DNA from: an uncultured Lachnospiraceae bacterium
GTDB lineage: Bacteria > Bacillota > Clostridia > Lachnospirales > Lachnospiraceae
Direction: 5' to 3'
Assembly (NCBI GenBank): GCA_934402515.1
Contig: CAKRTZ010000022.1
Location: forward strand, 1 to 35,663
Length of the DNA: 35,663 nucleotides
Each line of letters opens with the position of its first letter. The stretch's first letter is position 1. Shown piece after piece: positions 16,417 through 23,746 of this stretch. Below the pieces are notes generated by a model. It searched no databases. It had not been told where the DNA came from and saw only the letters and a list, made by a program, of their open reading frames with translations. The translations under genes were made by a program, and so were the position numbers.

Positions 16417-17604
16417 TTATAAGTATTTCTTCAAAACATCAACCTTATCCAGTTTCTCCCAGGGAAGATCCAGGTCGTTGCGTCCGAAGTGACCGTAAGC
16501 TGCGGTCTGCTTGTAGATAGGACGGCGAAGGTCTAACATCTTGATGATTCCTGCGGGGCGAAGGTCGAAGTTCTCACGGACAATATCAACTAGCTTCTCA
16601 TCAGAAACCTTACCGGTTCCGAAGGTATCTACCAGGATGGAGGTAGGCTGCGCCACACCGATAGCATAGGACAGCTGAATCTCACATTTGTCAGCCAGTC
16701 CGGCAGCTACAATGTTCTTTGCAACGTAACGTGCTGCGTAAGCTGCGGAACGGTCAACCTTGGTGCAGTCCTTTCCGGAAAAAGCGCCGCCGCCGTGACG
16801 GGCATATCCACCATAGGTGTCTACGATAATCTTACGTCCGGTCAGACCGGCATCACCGTGAGGGCCGCCGATTACGAAACGCCCGGTAGGATTGATAAAG
16901 AATTTGGTATTCTCATCCACTAACTCTGCGGGCAGAATGGGGTCAAATACATATTTCTTAATATCTGCATGAATCTGTTCCTGGGTTACATCCTCATCAT
17001 GCTGGGTGGAGCAGACAACTGCCTCCAGACGGAAAGGCTTGCCGTTCTCATCGTACTCTACGGAAACCTGGGTTTTTCCATCGGGCCTTAAATATTTCAG
17101 GGTGCCATCTTTGCGCACAGCGGTAAGCTGTTTTGCCAGACGGTGTGCCAGAGAGATGGGATAAGGCATGCACTCATCGGTCTCGTTGGTTGCATAACCA
17201 AACATCATACCTTGGTCGCCGGCACCGATTGCCTCAATCTCCTCGTCGCTCATCTTTGCTTCTTTCGCCTCAAGTGCCTTGTCAACACCCATGGCAATAT
17301 CCGGAGACTGCTTATCCAGTGCTACCATAACAGCACAGGTGTTGCCGTCAAATCCGGTCTTGGCATCGTTGTAGCCAATCTCATTGACGGTCTCACGGAC
17401 GATTGCAGGAATGTCCAGGTTGGCCTTGGTTGTAATCTCACCGGTTACCAGTACGAAACCGGTGCAGCTTGCAGTCTCGCATGCCACACGGCTCATGGGA
17501 TCCTGTGCCATGCAGGCATCCAGGATGGCATCGGAAATTGCGTCACAGACTTTGTCGGGATGTCCCTCAGTCACGGATTCGGAAGTAAATAATCTTTTTT
17601 CCAT
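16417..17604 (-). CDS. metK: S-adenosylmethionine synthetase
   Basis: MetK condenses ATP and methionine to SAM. The 395-residue product has the three-repeat fold with FTSESVTEGHPDKVCDAISD at the N-terminus, the ATP motif GAGDQGMMFGYA, the phosphate loop GGGAFSGKDCTKVDRSAAY, and a C-terminal HFGR. I place the start at ATG 17604 because AGGAG lies 7 nt upstream and the protein then begins MEKRLFTSESV; 22 further codons open upstream are not family-like and run into the riboswitch terminator. Expression is almost certainly controlled by the SAM-I riboswitch directly upstream, giving feedback by the product. Confidence 0.96.
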   Translation of the reverse strand: MEKRLFTSESVTEGHPDKVCDAISDAILDACMAQDPMSRVACETASCTGFVLVTGEITTKANLDIPAIVRETVNEIGYNDAKTGFDGNTCAVMVALDKQSPDIAMGVDKALEAKEAKMSDEEIEAIGAGDQGMMFGYATNETDECMPYPISLAHRLAKQLTAVRKDGTLKYLRPDGKTQVSVEYDENGKPFRLEAVVCSTQHDEDVTQEQIHADIKKYVFDPILPAELVDENTKFFINPTGRFVIGGPHGDAGLTGRKIIVDTYGGYARHGGGAFSGKDCTKVDRSAAYAARYVAKNIVAAGLADKCEIQLSYAIGVAQPTSILVDTFGTGKVSDEKLVDIVRENFDLRPAGIIKMLDLRRPIYKQTAAYGHFGRNDLDLPWEKLDKVDVLKKYL

Positions 17605-17650
17605 TTCTATTCTCCTTTTGTATTTGTATTCGATAACCTCTATGGAACAA

Positions 17651-17685
17651 TAAAAAAGTCCGCTTATCATTCAATAAGCGGACTT
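17651..17685 (-). terminator. SAM riboswitch terminator (expression platform of metK)
   Basis: AAGTCCGCTTA (17656-17666) and TAAGCGGACTT (17675-17685) form a perfect 11-bp stem with an 8-nt loop, followed on the minus strand by six T's. It lies between the SAM aptamer and the metK start, the expected place for the SAM-stabilised terminator. Confidence 0.92.
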
Positions 17686-17707
17686 GAAATCTTACTCTGC
17701 TCAAATC

Positions 17708-17825
17708 CTCTTATTGTTCGACGTTTCTCTGCTCTCGCAGTAAATTCGCTCAGGTTGGCACCTTCCTCCAGGGGGGTTGCCGTGGCTTCACAGATCCTAT
17801 GTATCTCCACCACTCTGAATAAGAG
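17708..17825 (-). promoter_or_regulatory. SAM-I (S-box) riboswitch aptamer upstream of metK
   Basis: The minus strand shows the S-box order. The P1 strand CTCTTAT (17825-17819) pairs with ATAAGAG (17714-17708). The conserved AGAGTGGTGGAGA segment follows P1, GAAGCCACGGCAACC comes after it, and then GGTGCCAACCTGAGCGA. A terminator and then metK follow. SAM binding is expected to stabilise P1 and the terminator and switch metK off; this is from family knowledge. An apparent ORF across this RNA is not considered coding. Confidence 0.95.
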
Positions 17826-17838
17826 AGTTATCGTTTGT

Positions 17839-17867
17839 AATGTACACCCAGTAATATCACTTGTCAA
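17839..17867 (-). promoter_or_regulatory. Promoter of the SAM riboswitch-metK transcript
   Basis: On the minus strand TTGACA (17867-17862) is perfect and TACATT (17844-17839) matches 4 of 6 of the -10, with a 17-nt spacer. Transcription would start near 17832, just before the aptamer P1 strand. Confidence 0.75.
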
Positions 17868-17888
17868 TATACAAATTCCGACAAATGT

Positions 17889-19181
17889 CTAACCTATTTT
17901 TAATTTGAACTTCTGAAAATCGTGTTCACTGTTCACACGTTCAATCTGTGCCCCCAGAGACTGCAGTTTCAGCGGGAAATCCTCATATCCCCGTTCAATA
18001 TACTGAATCTCCTCCACAGTAGAAAAGCCCTCTGCTGCCAGTGCCGCAATCACAAGTGCTGCTCCTGCCCTCAGATCCGGCGCACTCAAGGACGCTCCGG
18101 TATATTTGCCCACACCATCAATAATGGCCGTATTTCCTTCTACTTTAATGCTGGCTCCCATGCGGGTCAGCTCGTCCACATATTTGAACCGGTTTTCAAA
18201 GATGCTTTCCGTTACAATGCTGGTTCCGTTACATAAACCAAGAGTCACTGCAATCTGGGGCTGCATATCTGTAGGGAAACCGGGATAGGGCAGGGTCTTT
18301 ACATGGGTGTGATCCAGTCTGCGGGTTGCCACCACACGAACCGCATCATCAGACTCCTGCACCTGGCAGCCGATCTCGATCAGTTTCGCACTGATGGACT
18401 CCAGATGTTTCGGAATCACATTTTTCACCGTCACATCCCCACAGGTCGCGGCAGCAGCAAACATAAAAGTACCTGCTTCAATCTGATCGGGAATAATGGC
18501 ATAGTTGGTTCCGTGAAGTTTCTGTACACCACGGATACGGATCACATCCGTACCGGCACCTTTAATGTTGGCACCCATGCTGTTTAAAAAGTTGGCAAGG
18601 TCTACCACATGGGGCTCTTTCGCTGCATTTTCCAGAATGGTCTGCCCCTCAGCCATCACTGCAGCCATCATTACATTGATCGTCGCACCCACAGACACCA
18701 CATCCAGATAGATATGGTTGCCCACCAGCCGGTCTGCCTCTGCAATGATATGACCATGTTCAATGCGCACACTGGCTCCCAAAGCACGAAAACCCTTGAT
18801 GTGCTGGTCGATAGGACGGCTTCCGATATTGCAGCCACCGGGAAGTGTCACATCTGCCTGCTTATATTTGCCAAGCAAGGCACCTAAAAGATAATAGGAT
18901 GCGCGGATCTTCTTGATAAAATCGTCTTCAATGACAAGATTGTGGATATTCGCACCGTTAATCCTGACCGTGTGACGGTCTACCCTCTCAATGAGAGCCC
19001 CGATGCTCTCCATTGCCTGCAGCAGAACATTGGTGTCCCGTACATCCGGCATGTTCTCTATCGTAACCGTATCATCCGTCATCACTGCAGCCGCCAGAAT
19101 TGCCAGCGCTGCATTCTTCGCGCCGCCGATTTCCACTTCGCCGACTAACGGATTGCCGCCTTTGATTGCGTATTGTTCCAT
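17889..19181 (-). CDS. murA: UDP-N-acetylglucosamine 1-carboxyvinyltransferase
   Basis: MurA transfers enolpyruvate to UDP-GlcNAc, the first committed step of peptidoglycan precursor synthesis. The 430-residue protein has the inside-out barrel signatures: GGAKNAALAILAAA with K22, the loop LPGGCNIGSRPIDQH with the PEP-binding cysteine C117 (the residue attacked by fosfomycin), and YPGFPTDMQPQ. C117 predicts fosfomycin sensitivity of the enzyme itself. GAGG lies 6 nt before the ATG. Bacillota often carry two MurA paralogs; this window shows only one, and I cannot say which type it is. It has its own promoter and is probably monocistronic. Confidence 0.95.
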   Translation of the reverse strand: MEQYAIKGGNPLVGEVEIGGAKNAALAILAAAVMTDDTVTIENMPDVRDTNVLLQAMESIGALIERVDRHTVRINGANIHNLVIEDDFIKKIRASYYLLGALLGKYKQADVTLPGGCNIGSRPIDQHIKGFRALGASVRIEHGHIIAEADRLVGNHIYLDVVSVGATINVMMAAVMAEGQTILENAAKEPHVVDLANFLNSMGANIKGAGTDVIRIRGVQKLHGTNYAIIPDQIEAGTFMFAAAATCGDVTVKNVIPKHLESISAKLIEIGCQVQESDDAVRVVATRRLDHTHVKTLPYPGFPTDMQPQIAVTLGLCNGTSIVTESIFENRFKYVDELTRMGASIKVEGNTAIIDGVGKYTGASLSAPDLRAGAALVIAALAAEGFSTVEEIQYIERGYEDFPLKLQSLGAQIERVNSEHDFQKFKLKIG

Positions 19182-19242
19182 AATATTCCTCGATATCTAT
19201 CTATACAAAATTAAGAAAATATTCAAAAATCATCATCGCTAC

Positions 19243-19270
19243 ATTATAGCATATTTTTCTCATTTGTAAA
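19243..19270 (-). promoter_or_regulatory. murA promoter
   Basis: On the minus strand TTTACA (19270-19265) and a perfect TATAAT (19248-19243) are separated by 16 nt. Transcription would begin near 19236, about 55 nt before the murA start. Confidence 0.8.
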
Positions 19271-19286
19271 TAGTCCGATATGCTCC

Positions 19287-20885
19287 CTAATAACTCAGAT
19301 ATTTCAGCGGGTTAACCTGCACGCCTCCGATGAGCATTTCAAAGTGAAGGTGAGGTCCCGTGCTGACTCCGGTATTTCCGCTTAGGGCAATCTTCTGTCC
19401 CTGGGAAACCGTCTGTCCCGCCGATACCAGAACCTTGCTTAAATGTCCATAGCGGGTCTGTCTTCCATCAGAATGCTGGATATAAACAACGTAACCGTAT
19501 CCGCTTCCCCATCCGGCCTTTACCACGGTTCCTGCAGCAGATGCCATAACAGCAGTTCCGGTAGGTGTCGCATAGTCTACTCCCTTATGATAGGTGCTGG
19601 CTCCCCGTTTCGGTGCCTTTCGGGGACCAAACTGGGAGGTAATACGTCCACCGGACAACGGCTTCATATAGGTAGGCGGAATTTTGGTGCCCCGTTCCAC
19701 GATCTTGGCAACCGCTTCCAATTCCACGTTTTCCATAAGGATTTCGGTGCTTTCCTCCCGATCGTTGCGATAGGTGACCGTTGCCACTACTTCCCTGTGT
19801 CCGGCAGAGGGCTGCTGTAACACCTTGGTCTGATAGGTATACCATTCATCATTGGGTACATAAACAATATCCTCATCGTAATCCTCTGCGTAGAATTTCT
19901 GCTCTGTGCGGACTACGGAGATTCCCGGCTCGGTGATGGTTACCACCAGTTCTTCCCCTGCCCGGATGATGGAGTTTTCATTGTCCAGGGTATCATTCAT
20001 CTCGATGATCTTGTCCAGCGGAACGCCGGTGGTCAGAGAAATCTCTGACAGGGTATCTCCCGACTTCACCGCATAGGTAGTCTTTACTTCCTGATCTGCA
20101 CATACCGCATCCACTGCATCCTGAATGGGAGTCAGCTCTGCCTCCGGCTGATAGGCTTCCACCACCTCCACTTTGTCTGCAAAATCCATGGAGATCAGCC
20201 CCAGATCATAGTCCTGAAAGTTTTTCTCCGTGACCGGCTCCGTCTGTGCCATGGCTTCTGCCATGTCCTGGCCTACACCTGCTCTCTGGAATACCTCTGT
20301 CTGCTGGGTAGAAGCTTCCATCTCCTTTTGTTCTTCGTCGCTGTACACCTGTGTCGTCAGTACATTCAGTTCACTATCACAATCTGCTGTCAGCTGTACA
20401 TGAAAGCGTTTTTCCTCATCGTATTTGCCCAGTACACTATCTAAAAGCTGTTCCACCTCACCGGTATTGGCAAGACTGACGGTATAGTTACCCACACGCA
20501 CCATATAAGAGCGCTGCAGGGTTTCCTTATGATCCTTTTTCAGTATGGTTACAATATGATCCAGTACCCTGCTTTCTTCATCCACCTGTCCCCAAATGAC
20601 CTCTTTTCCCTCTAAACGGGAATCCACCTCCATCAATACCAGTTCCTCAGAGTCGGCTGCGATCTGTTTACGCGCCTGGATCAGCAGACTCTGGGCGGTC
20701 TCTTCATTTGCAACGGTTCCTACCTGTTCCCCATTGACATACATGGTAAACATGTTATCGCCAGTGTGCTCAAAAGGACAAAAAGTGGGCAGAAAAAAAG
20801 CACTGACTACACTTATAAATAAGGCAGTCTTGATATATGTGTAACGCATTTTTCTATTATTATGTGTTTTCTCTCGTGTTTTCAT
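19287..20885 (-). CDS. Membrane-anchored or secreted M23 metallopeptidase with LysM and G5 domains
   Basis: This is probably a peptidoglycan endopeptidase or a LytM-type regulator of amidases at the cell surface. Of 532 residues, about 16-35 form an N-terminal membrane or signal segment, and 45-255 are an uncharacterised charged region. A LysM domain (about 271-318, YAVKSGDTLSEISLTTGVPL) is followed by a G5 domain (about 320-402) and an M23 domain (about 411-530). The metal ligands are all present: H433 and D437 in YHKGVDYA, and the HLHFE motif at 512-516, with H481 in YGHLS. No Shine-Dalgarno is visible before ATG 20885; a strong promoter ends 8 nt upstream, so the message may be leaderless. 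Confidence 0.88.
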   Translation of the reverse strand: MKTREKTHNNRKMRYTYIKTALFISVVSAFFLPTFCPFEHTGDNMFTMYVNGEQVGTVANEETAQSLLIQARKQIAADSEELVLMEVDSRLEGKEVIWGQVDEESRVLDHIVTILKKDHKETLQRSYMVRVGNYTVSLANTGEVEQLLDSVLGKYDEEKRFHVQLTADCDSELNVLTTQVYSDEEQKEMEASTQQTEVFQRAGVGQDMAEAMAQTEPVTEKNFQDYDLGLISMDFADKVEVVEAYQPEAELTPIQDAVDAVCADQEVKTTYAVKSGDTLSEISLTTGVPLDKIIEMNDTLDNENSIIRAGEELVVTITEPGISVVRTEQKFYAEDYDEDIVYVPNDEWYTYQTKVLQQPSAGHREVVATVTYRNDREESTEILMENVELEAVAKIVERGTKIPPTYMKPLSGGRITSQFGPRKAPKRGASTYHKGVDYATPTGTAVMASAAGTVVKAGWGSGYGYVVYIQHSDGRQTRYGHLSKVLVSAGQTVSQGQKIALSGNTGVSTGPHLHFEMLIGGVQVNPLKYLSY

Positions 20886-20893
20886 ACCGTCTC

Positions 20894-20922
20894 ATTGTAA
20901 CAGCAAACATTCCTCTTGTAAA
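20894..20922 (-). promoter_or_regulatory. Promoter of the M23 peptidase gene, probably leaderless
   Basis: On the minus strand TTTACA (20922-20917) and TACAAT (20899-20894) each match 5 of 6 consensus bases, with exactly 17 nt between them. The expected start of transcription is about 20887, only 2 nt before the ATG at 20885, and there is no room for a ribosome site. Confidence 0.7.
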
Positions 20923-20929
20923 GGATTCG

Positions 20930-20938
20930 TGGTATACT
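20930..20938 (+). promoter_or_regulatory. Extended -10 promoter of dinB, probably leaderless
   Basis: TG (20930-20931), one spacer base, and TATACT (20933-20938) form an extended -10 element without a recognisable -35. Six bases separate the -10 from the dinB ATG at 20945, so the expected +1 is the A of the start codon. It interleaves with the divergent peptidase promoter. Confidence 0.6.
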
Positions 20939-20944
20939 GGGAAC

Positions 20945-22225
20945 ATGAAAAGCAACGACAAATCCATTATTTTTCATATTGATGTAAACTCGGCCTACCT
21001 AAGCTGGACAGCCCTGGATGAATTGGAAAAAGGTTCTGCAGTGGATCTGCGCACCATTCCTTCTATCATCGGCGGAGATATTCAGAGCCGTCATGGTGTG
21101 GTACTGGCAAAATCCATTCCCGCCAAAGCTTACCACATCAAAACCGGTGAGTCGGTGATGACTGCTCTGCGCAAATGCCCGGGACTTACCATGCACAAGC
21201 CTGACCACGCTCTTTACAGCCGGCGAAGTCATGAGCTGATGGCGTATTTAAAGTCTGTCTGTCCGGATATCGAACAGGTGAGCATTGACGAGTGCTATAT
21301 GGATTACACCCCCATCTGTCACCAGTTTCCCGATCCGTTAACTGCAGCTGCCATGATAAAAGACACCGTACGGGATCGTTTCGGTTTCACGGTAAATGTG
21401 GGGATTTCAGACCGTAAGGTTCTGGCCAAAATGGCTTCCGATTTTGAGAAACCGGATAAAGTTCACACCTTATATTCCTGGGAAATTCAGGAAAAAATGT
21501 GGCCCCTTCCGGTCTCCCGTCTCTTCTCCTGTGGCGGTTCCAGTGTGGACACTCTGCGTAAGCTGGAAATTCTCACCATCGGAGATCTGGCCAGGGCAGA
21601 TGTGCATATTTTGGAATTACATTTGAAAAGTCATGGACGCACGCTGTGGGAATTCGCCAATGGCATGGACGACAGCCGGGTTTTATCCGTCCGGGAGGAT
21701 GCCAAAGGTGTAGGAAACTCTTCCACCTTCAGCCAAAATGTGGTTACCGGGGAGGCGGCGCGCAGGGAACTTCTTATTCTCTCTGAATCTGTATGCAGAA
21801 GACTTCGTCAGGTCGGTAAAAAAGCTTCTATGATCAGTGTGGAGATCAAATATAGTGATTTTCGCACGGCCTCTCATCAGACTACTCTGGAACATGCCAG
21901 CAACAGTACAGATCTCATCTATAAGACTGCCTGCCAGCTTTTTGCTGAAATCTGGAGCGGTGATCCGGTGCGTCTTCTTGGAGTTCGCACCAGCCGTCTG
22001 GAGGACGCTGATGCCCCGGAACAATTGGATCTGTTTTCTTATATGGAAAAGATGCCTCATCCCGGCCATGAAACGACTGCTCCCGTAAAAACTTTTTCCG
22101 CTGAAAAACAGCGTAAACTGGATCAGGCACTGGATTCCATTCGCGAGCGTTATGGGACAGCCGCCATCACCCGGGGAAGTTTATTAGATAAAAAATCCGC
22201 AATGGAAAACTCCACTGCGGACTGA
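20945..22225 (+). CDS. dinB: Y-family DNA polymerase (DNA polymerase IV-like)
   Basis: Y-family polymerases copy past damaged bases with low fidelity. The 426-residue protein has the catalytic acids D13 (FHIDVNSAYLSW) and D115/E116 (SIDECYMDY), a helix-hairpin-helix region near residue 210 (LTIGDLARADV), the little-finger domain, and a sliding-clamp motif QLDLF (360-364) near the C-terminus. I choose ATG 20945 because family members start a few residues before IIFHIDVNSAYLSW, and the 36 upstream in-frame codons cross the divergent promoter. No Shine-Dalgarno is visible. I found no LexA dyad in the 59-bp upstream gap. Its last codons include the terminator of the convergent gene. Confidence 0.93.
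   Translation: MKSNDKSIIFHIDVNSAYLSWTALDELEKGSAVDLRTIPSIIGGDIQSRHGVVLAKSIPAKAYHIKTGESVMTALRKCPGLTMHKPDHALYSRRSHELMAYLKSVCPDIEQVSIDECYMDYTPICHQFPDPLTAAAMIKDTVRDRFGFTVNVGISDRKVLAKMASDFEKPDKVHTLYSWEIQEKMWPLPVSRLFSCGGSSVDTLRKLEILTIGDLARADVHILELHLKSHGRTLWEFANGMDDSRVLSVREDAKGVGNSSTFSQNVVTGEAARRELLILSESVCRRLRQVGKKASMISVEIKYSDFRTASHQTTLEHASNSTDLIYKTACQLFAEIWSGDPVRLLGVRTSRLEDADAPEQLDLFSYMEKMPHPGHETTAPVKTFSAEKQRKLDQALDSIRERYGTAAITRGSLLDKKSAMENSTAD
22190..22221 (-). terminator. Intrinsic terminator of the flavin reductase gene, inside the dinB coding end
   Basis: TCCGCA (22196-22201) pairs with TGCGGA (22216-22221), and after an A/C mismatch TGGA pairs with TCCA, with an AAAC loop. On the minus strand it starts 4 nt after the flavin reductase stop and is followed by six T's (22195-22190). 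In the plus direction no comparable T-run follows, so it acts on the minus strand while encoding the last residues of DinB. Confidence 0.8.
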
Positions 22226-22798
22226 TTACTTTGCTTTATTCCTTTGCACCGAATATCCAAACTTACCCAGCTTCTCGCCCAGTGCATAATACTCTCCATG
22301 GGAATAGGTCACCAGGCCACTGTGATTCAGCCAAAATTTACCGTGTTCATCCATATATTTATCATCCACCGTCACGCCCAGAATTCTGGCAAGGAAGATT
22401 TCATGGGTTCCCAGTAGTTCGGACTTGGTCACTTTGCATTCCAGATTCACAGGGCTCTCAACAATTCCGGGAGCCTTCACATAGGTGGATTTCAGCCTGG
22501 TCAGCTTCATTTCCTTAAATTTATCCACATCCCGTCCAGACCGGACACCGCAATAATCGGTGGCAAATACCAGGTCTTTTGTTACCAGGTTCACCACAAA
22601 TTCCCCGGTTTCCTTAATCATGTGATAGGAATAGCGCTCCGGGCGAACGGAAATAGAAAGCATAGCCGGATCTGAGCAGATGGTTCCTGCCCATGCTACC
22701 GTAATAATATCATCCTGCCCTTTTCCATCCGTGCAGCTGACCATAACCACGGGAACAGGATATAGCATATTGCCTGGTTTCCAAAGTTGCTTTGCCAT
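22226..22798 (-). CDS. Flavin reductase-like FMN-binding protein
   Basis: The 190-residue protein belongs to the flavin reductase/FMN-binding split-barrel family, which includes flavin reductases and small flavoproteins of anaerobes. Visible family features are the early PVPVVMVSCTDGKGQDDIITV, then WAGTICSDPAMLSISVRPERYSY, FVVNLVTKDLVFATDYCGV, and the late EIFLARILGVTVDD. The true substrate or electron partner is unknown. GAGG lies 7 nt before the ATG. It starts 25 nt after the coiled-coil gene with no terminator, so the two are probably one transcript. Its stop codon abuts the dinB stop with no intergenic base. Confidence 0.9.
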   Translation of the reverse strand: MAKQLWKPGNMLYPVPVVMVSCTDGKGQDDIITVAWAGTICSDPAMLSISVRPERYSYHMIKETGEFVVNLVTKDLVFATDYCGVRSGRDVDKFKEMKLTRLKSTYVKAPGIVESPVNLECKVTKSELLGTHEIFLARILGVTVDDKYMDEHGKFWLNHSGLVTYSHGEYYALGEKLGKFGYSVQRNKAK

Positions 22799-22823
22799 GT
22801 TGTCACCTCGTTATCCCTGTCTT

Positions 22824-23432
22824 TTAGAAAAGTCTGACATTGAGCATCTGAAGGATTTGTAATGCCAGCGTTCCGGCTGCTGCCACAAACGCAAGAACAG
22901 AAAAAATCAATGCTGCCGTAGTTTTTCCCGCCAGCTTTCCGTTGGAAAGCTTCACCAGTTCCTCTACCCGGGCAGTCTGTTTTTCATTCTCTTCCACAAT
23001 GGATGCCTGCACATTGCGATATACTTTCACATCTTCCCGGTGGGTAAAGTCATCAGATTGACGAAACATTTCTGCCATTTCTTCTTTATTGGGAAACTGA
23101 GGAGAATTTTCTTCCATTTTTTGAACAAGCTCATCCATCTGCTGCACAGAATGATCCATTTTCTCAATGGAACCATCCATCTTTTCTACGGAGCCTCCCA
23201 TCTTTTCCATGGTATCCTCCATTTTGCCGAGCATTGCATTTAATCCTGTCTTCATTTCCTCCGACAGTTCTGCACTCTTTGCATTGCAATTCTGCATATC
23301 CTGCAAGCCTGCTTCATATCTGTCCACCTGGGTCTGCAGCTGTTCCATTCTGGCTGTATCCGCCTCGGAATTTGCCTTGATCATCTCTTGAGCATTCACC
23401 CGTTGTGCCAGCTTATCCATAAATATATCCAT
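22824..23432 (-). CDS. Coiled-coil protein with a C-terminal membrane anchor (unknown function)
   Basis: I do not recognise a family. The 202 residues are strongly helical. Residues about 15-115 are a continuous coiled coil rich in Met, Glu, Lys and Asp, with a repeating seven-residue unit of the form S-V/I-E-K-M-D/G-G (MEKMGGSVEKMDGSIEKMDH, about 75-94). After a Pro-containing break (SPQFPNKEE) a second helix leads to one hydrophobic segment (about 173-196, AALIFSVLAFVAAAGTLALQ) and a short tail, NVRLF. There is no signal peptide, so a tail-anchored cytoplasmic protein is likely. AAAGGA lies about 9 nt before the ATG. It is apparently co-transcribed with the flavin reductase gene. Confidence 0.75.
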   Translation of the reverse strand: MDIFMDKLAQRVNAQEMIKANSEADTARMEQLQTQVDRYEAGLQDMQNCNAKSAELSEEMKTGLNAMLGKMEDTMEKMGGSVEKMDGSIEKMDHSVQQMDELVQKMEENSPQFPNKEEMAEMFRQSDDFTHREDVKVYRNVQASIVEENEKQTARVEELVKLSNGKLAGKTTAALIFSVLAFVAAAGTLALQILQMLNVRLF

Positions 23433-23495
23433 GCTCTATTATCCTTTCCACCTATTACTGTTCACTCGTCCCTCGTTCCAGTAACAATTTCCTTT

Positions 23496-23524
23496 ATTCT
23501 GTCATTTTTCCTGTTTTTTGTCAA
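23496..23524 (-). promoter_or_regulatory. Possible promoter of the coiled-coil gene
   Basis: On the minus strand a perfect TTGACA (23524-23519) and CAGAAT (23501-23496, 4 of 6) have a 17-nt spacer. The ORF starts 63 nt downstream. Confidence 0.5.
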
Positions 23525-23617
23525 TGCAATCCAAAGGCTTACCCACTTCGCCTTCTTTTCTTTTGTGCATTATGTATAAATATGCCTTTTATTCTTTTTC
23601 CATTTTAAGCAGAGTTC

Positions 23618-23735
23618 ACTATAGTTTTACATCTTGTTCATAATTTGTTCATAAATAATTGCTATACTTAAATCAGTTCAAAGGAAACAAGATAAATTTT
23701 TTCATAATAGCCCAGGTGCTGAAAGGTGCCTGGGC
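23618..23735. promoter_or_regulatory. Intergenic site with 11-bp tandem repeats, divergent -10 elements and a hairpin
   Basis: The 314-nt gap 23433-23746 has no gene. It holds two identical TTGTTCATAA copies (23634-23643 and 23645-23654) repeated at an 11-bp period, about one DNA turn, as in operators of OmpR/PhoB-type response regulators. A TATACT (23663-23668) lies 8 nt to the right, and a minus-strand TATAGT (23623-23618) lies 10 nt to the left, so either direction could be activated. To the right, GCCCAGGTGC (23710-23719) and GTGCCTGGGC (23726-23735) make a 10-bp hairpin with two G-T pairs, followed after 8 nt by TTTTT. A roughly 75-nt plus-strand RNA is possible. Confidence 0.45.
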
Positions 23736-23746
23736 ACTCCTCATTT

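Noticed and set aside
17667..17867. A 66-codon minus-strand open frame upstream of metK
   Set aside because: It coincides with the SAM-I riboswitch, whose conserved RNA motifs explain the sequence; its start lies in the promoter.
20886..20950. A possible LexA/SOS box in front of dinB
   Set aside because: Only a GAAC half-site is present at the start codon, with no matching inverted half.
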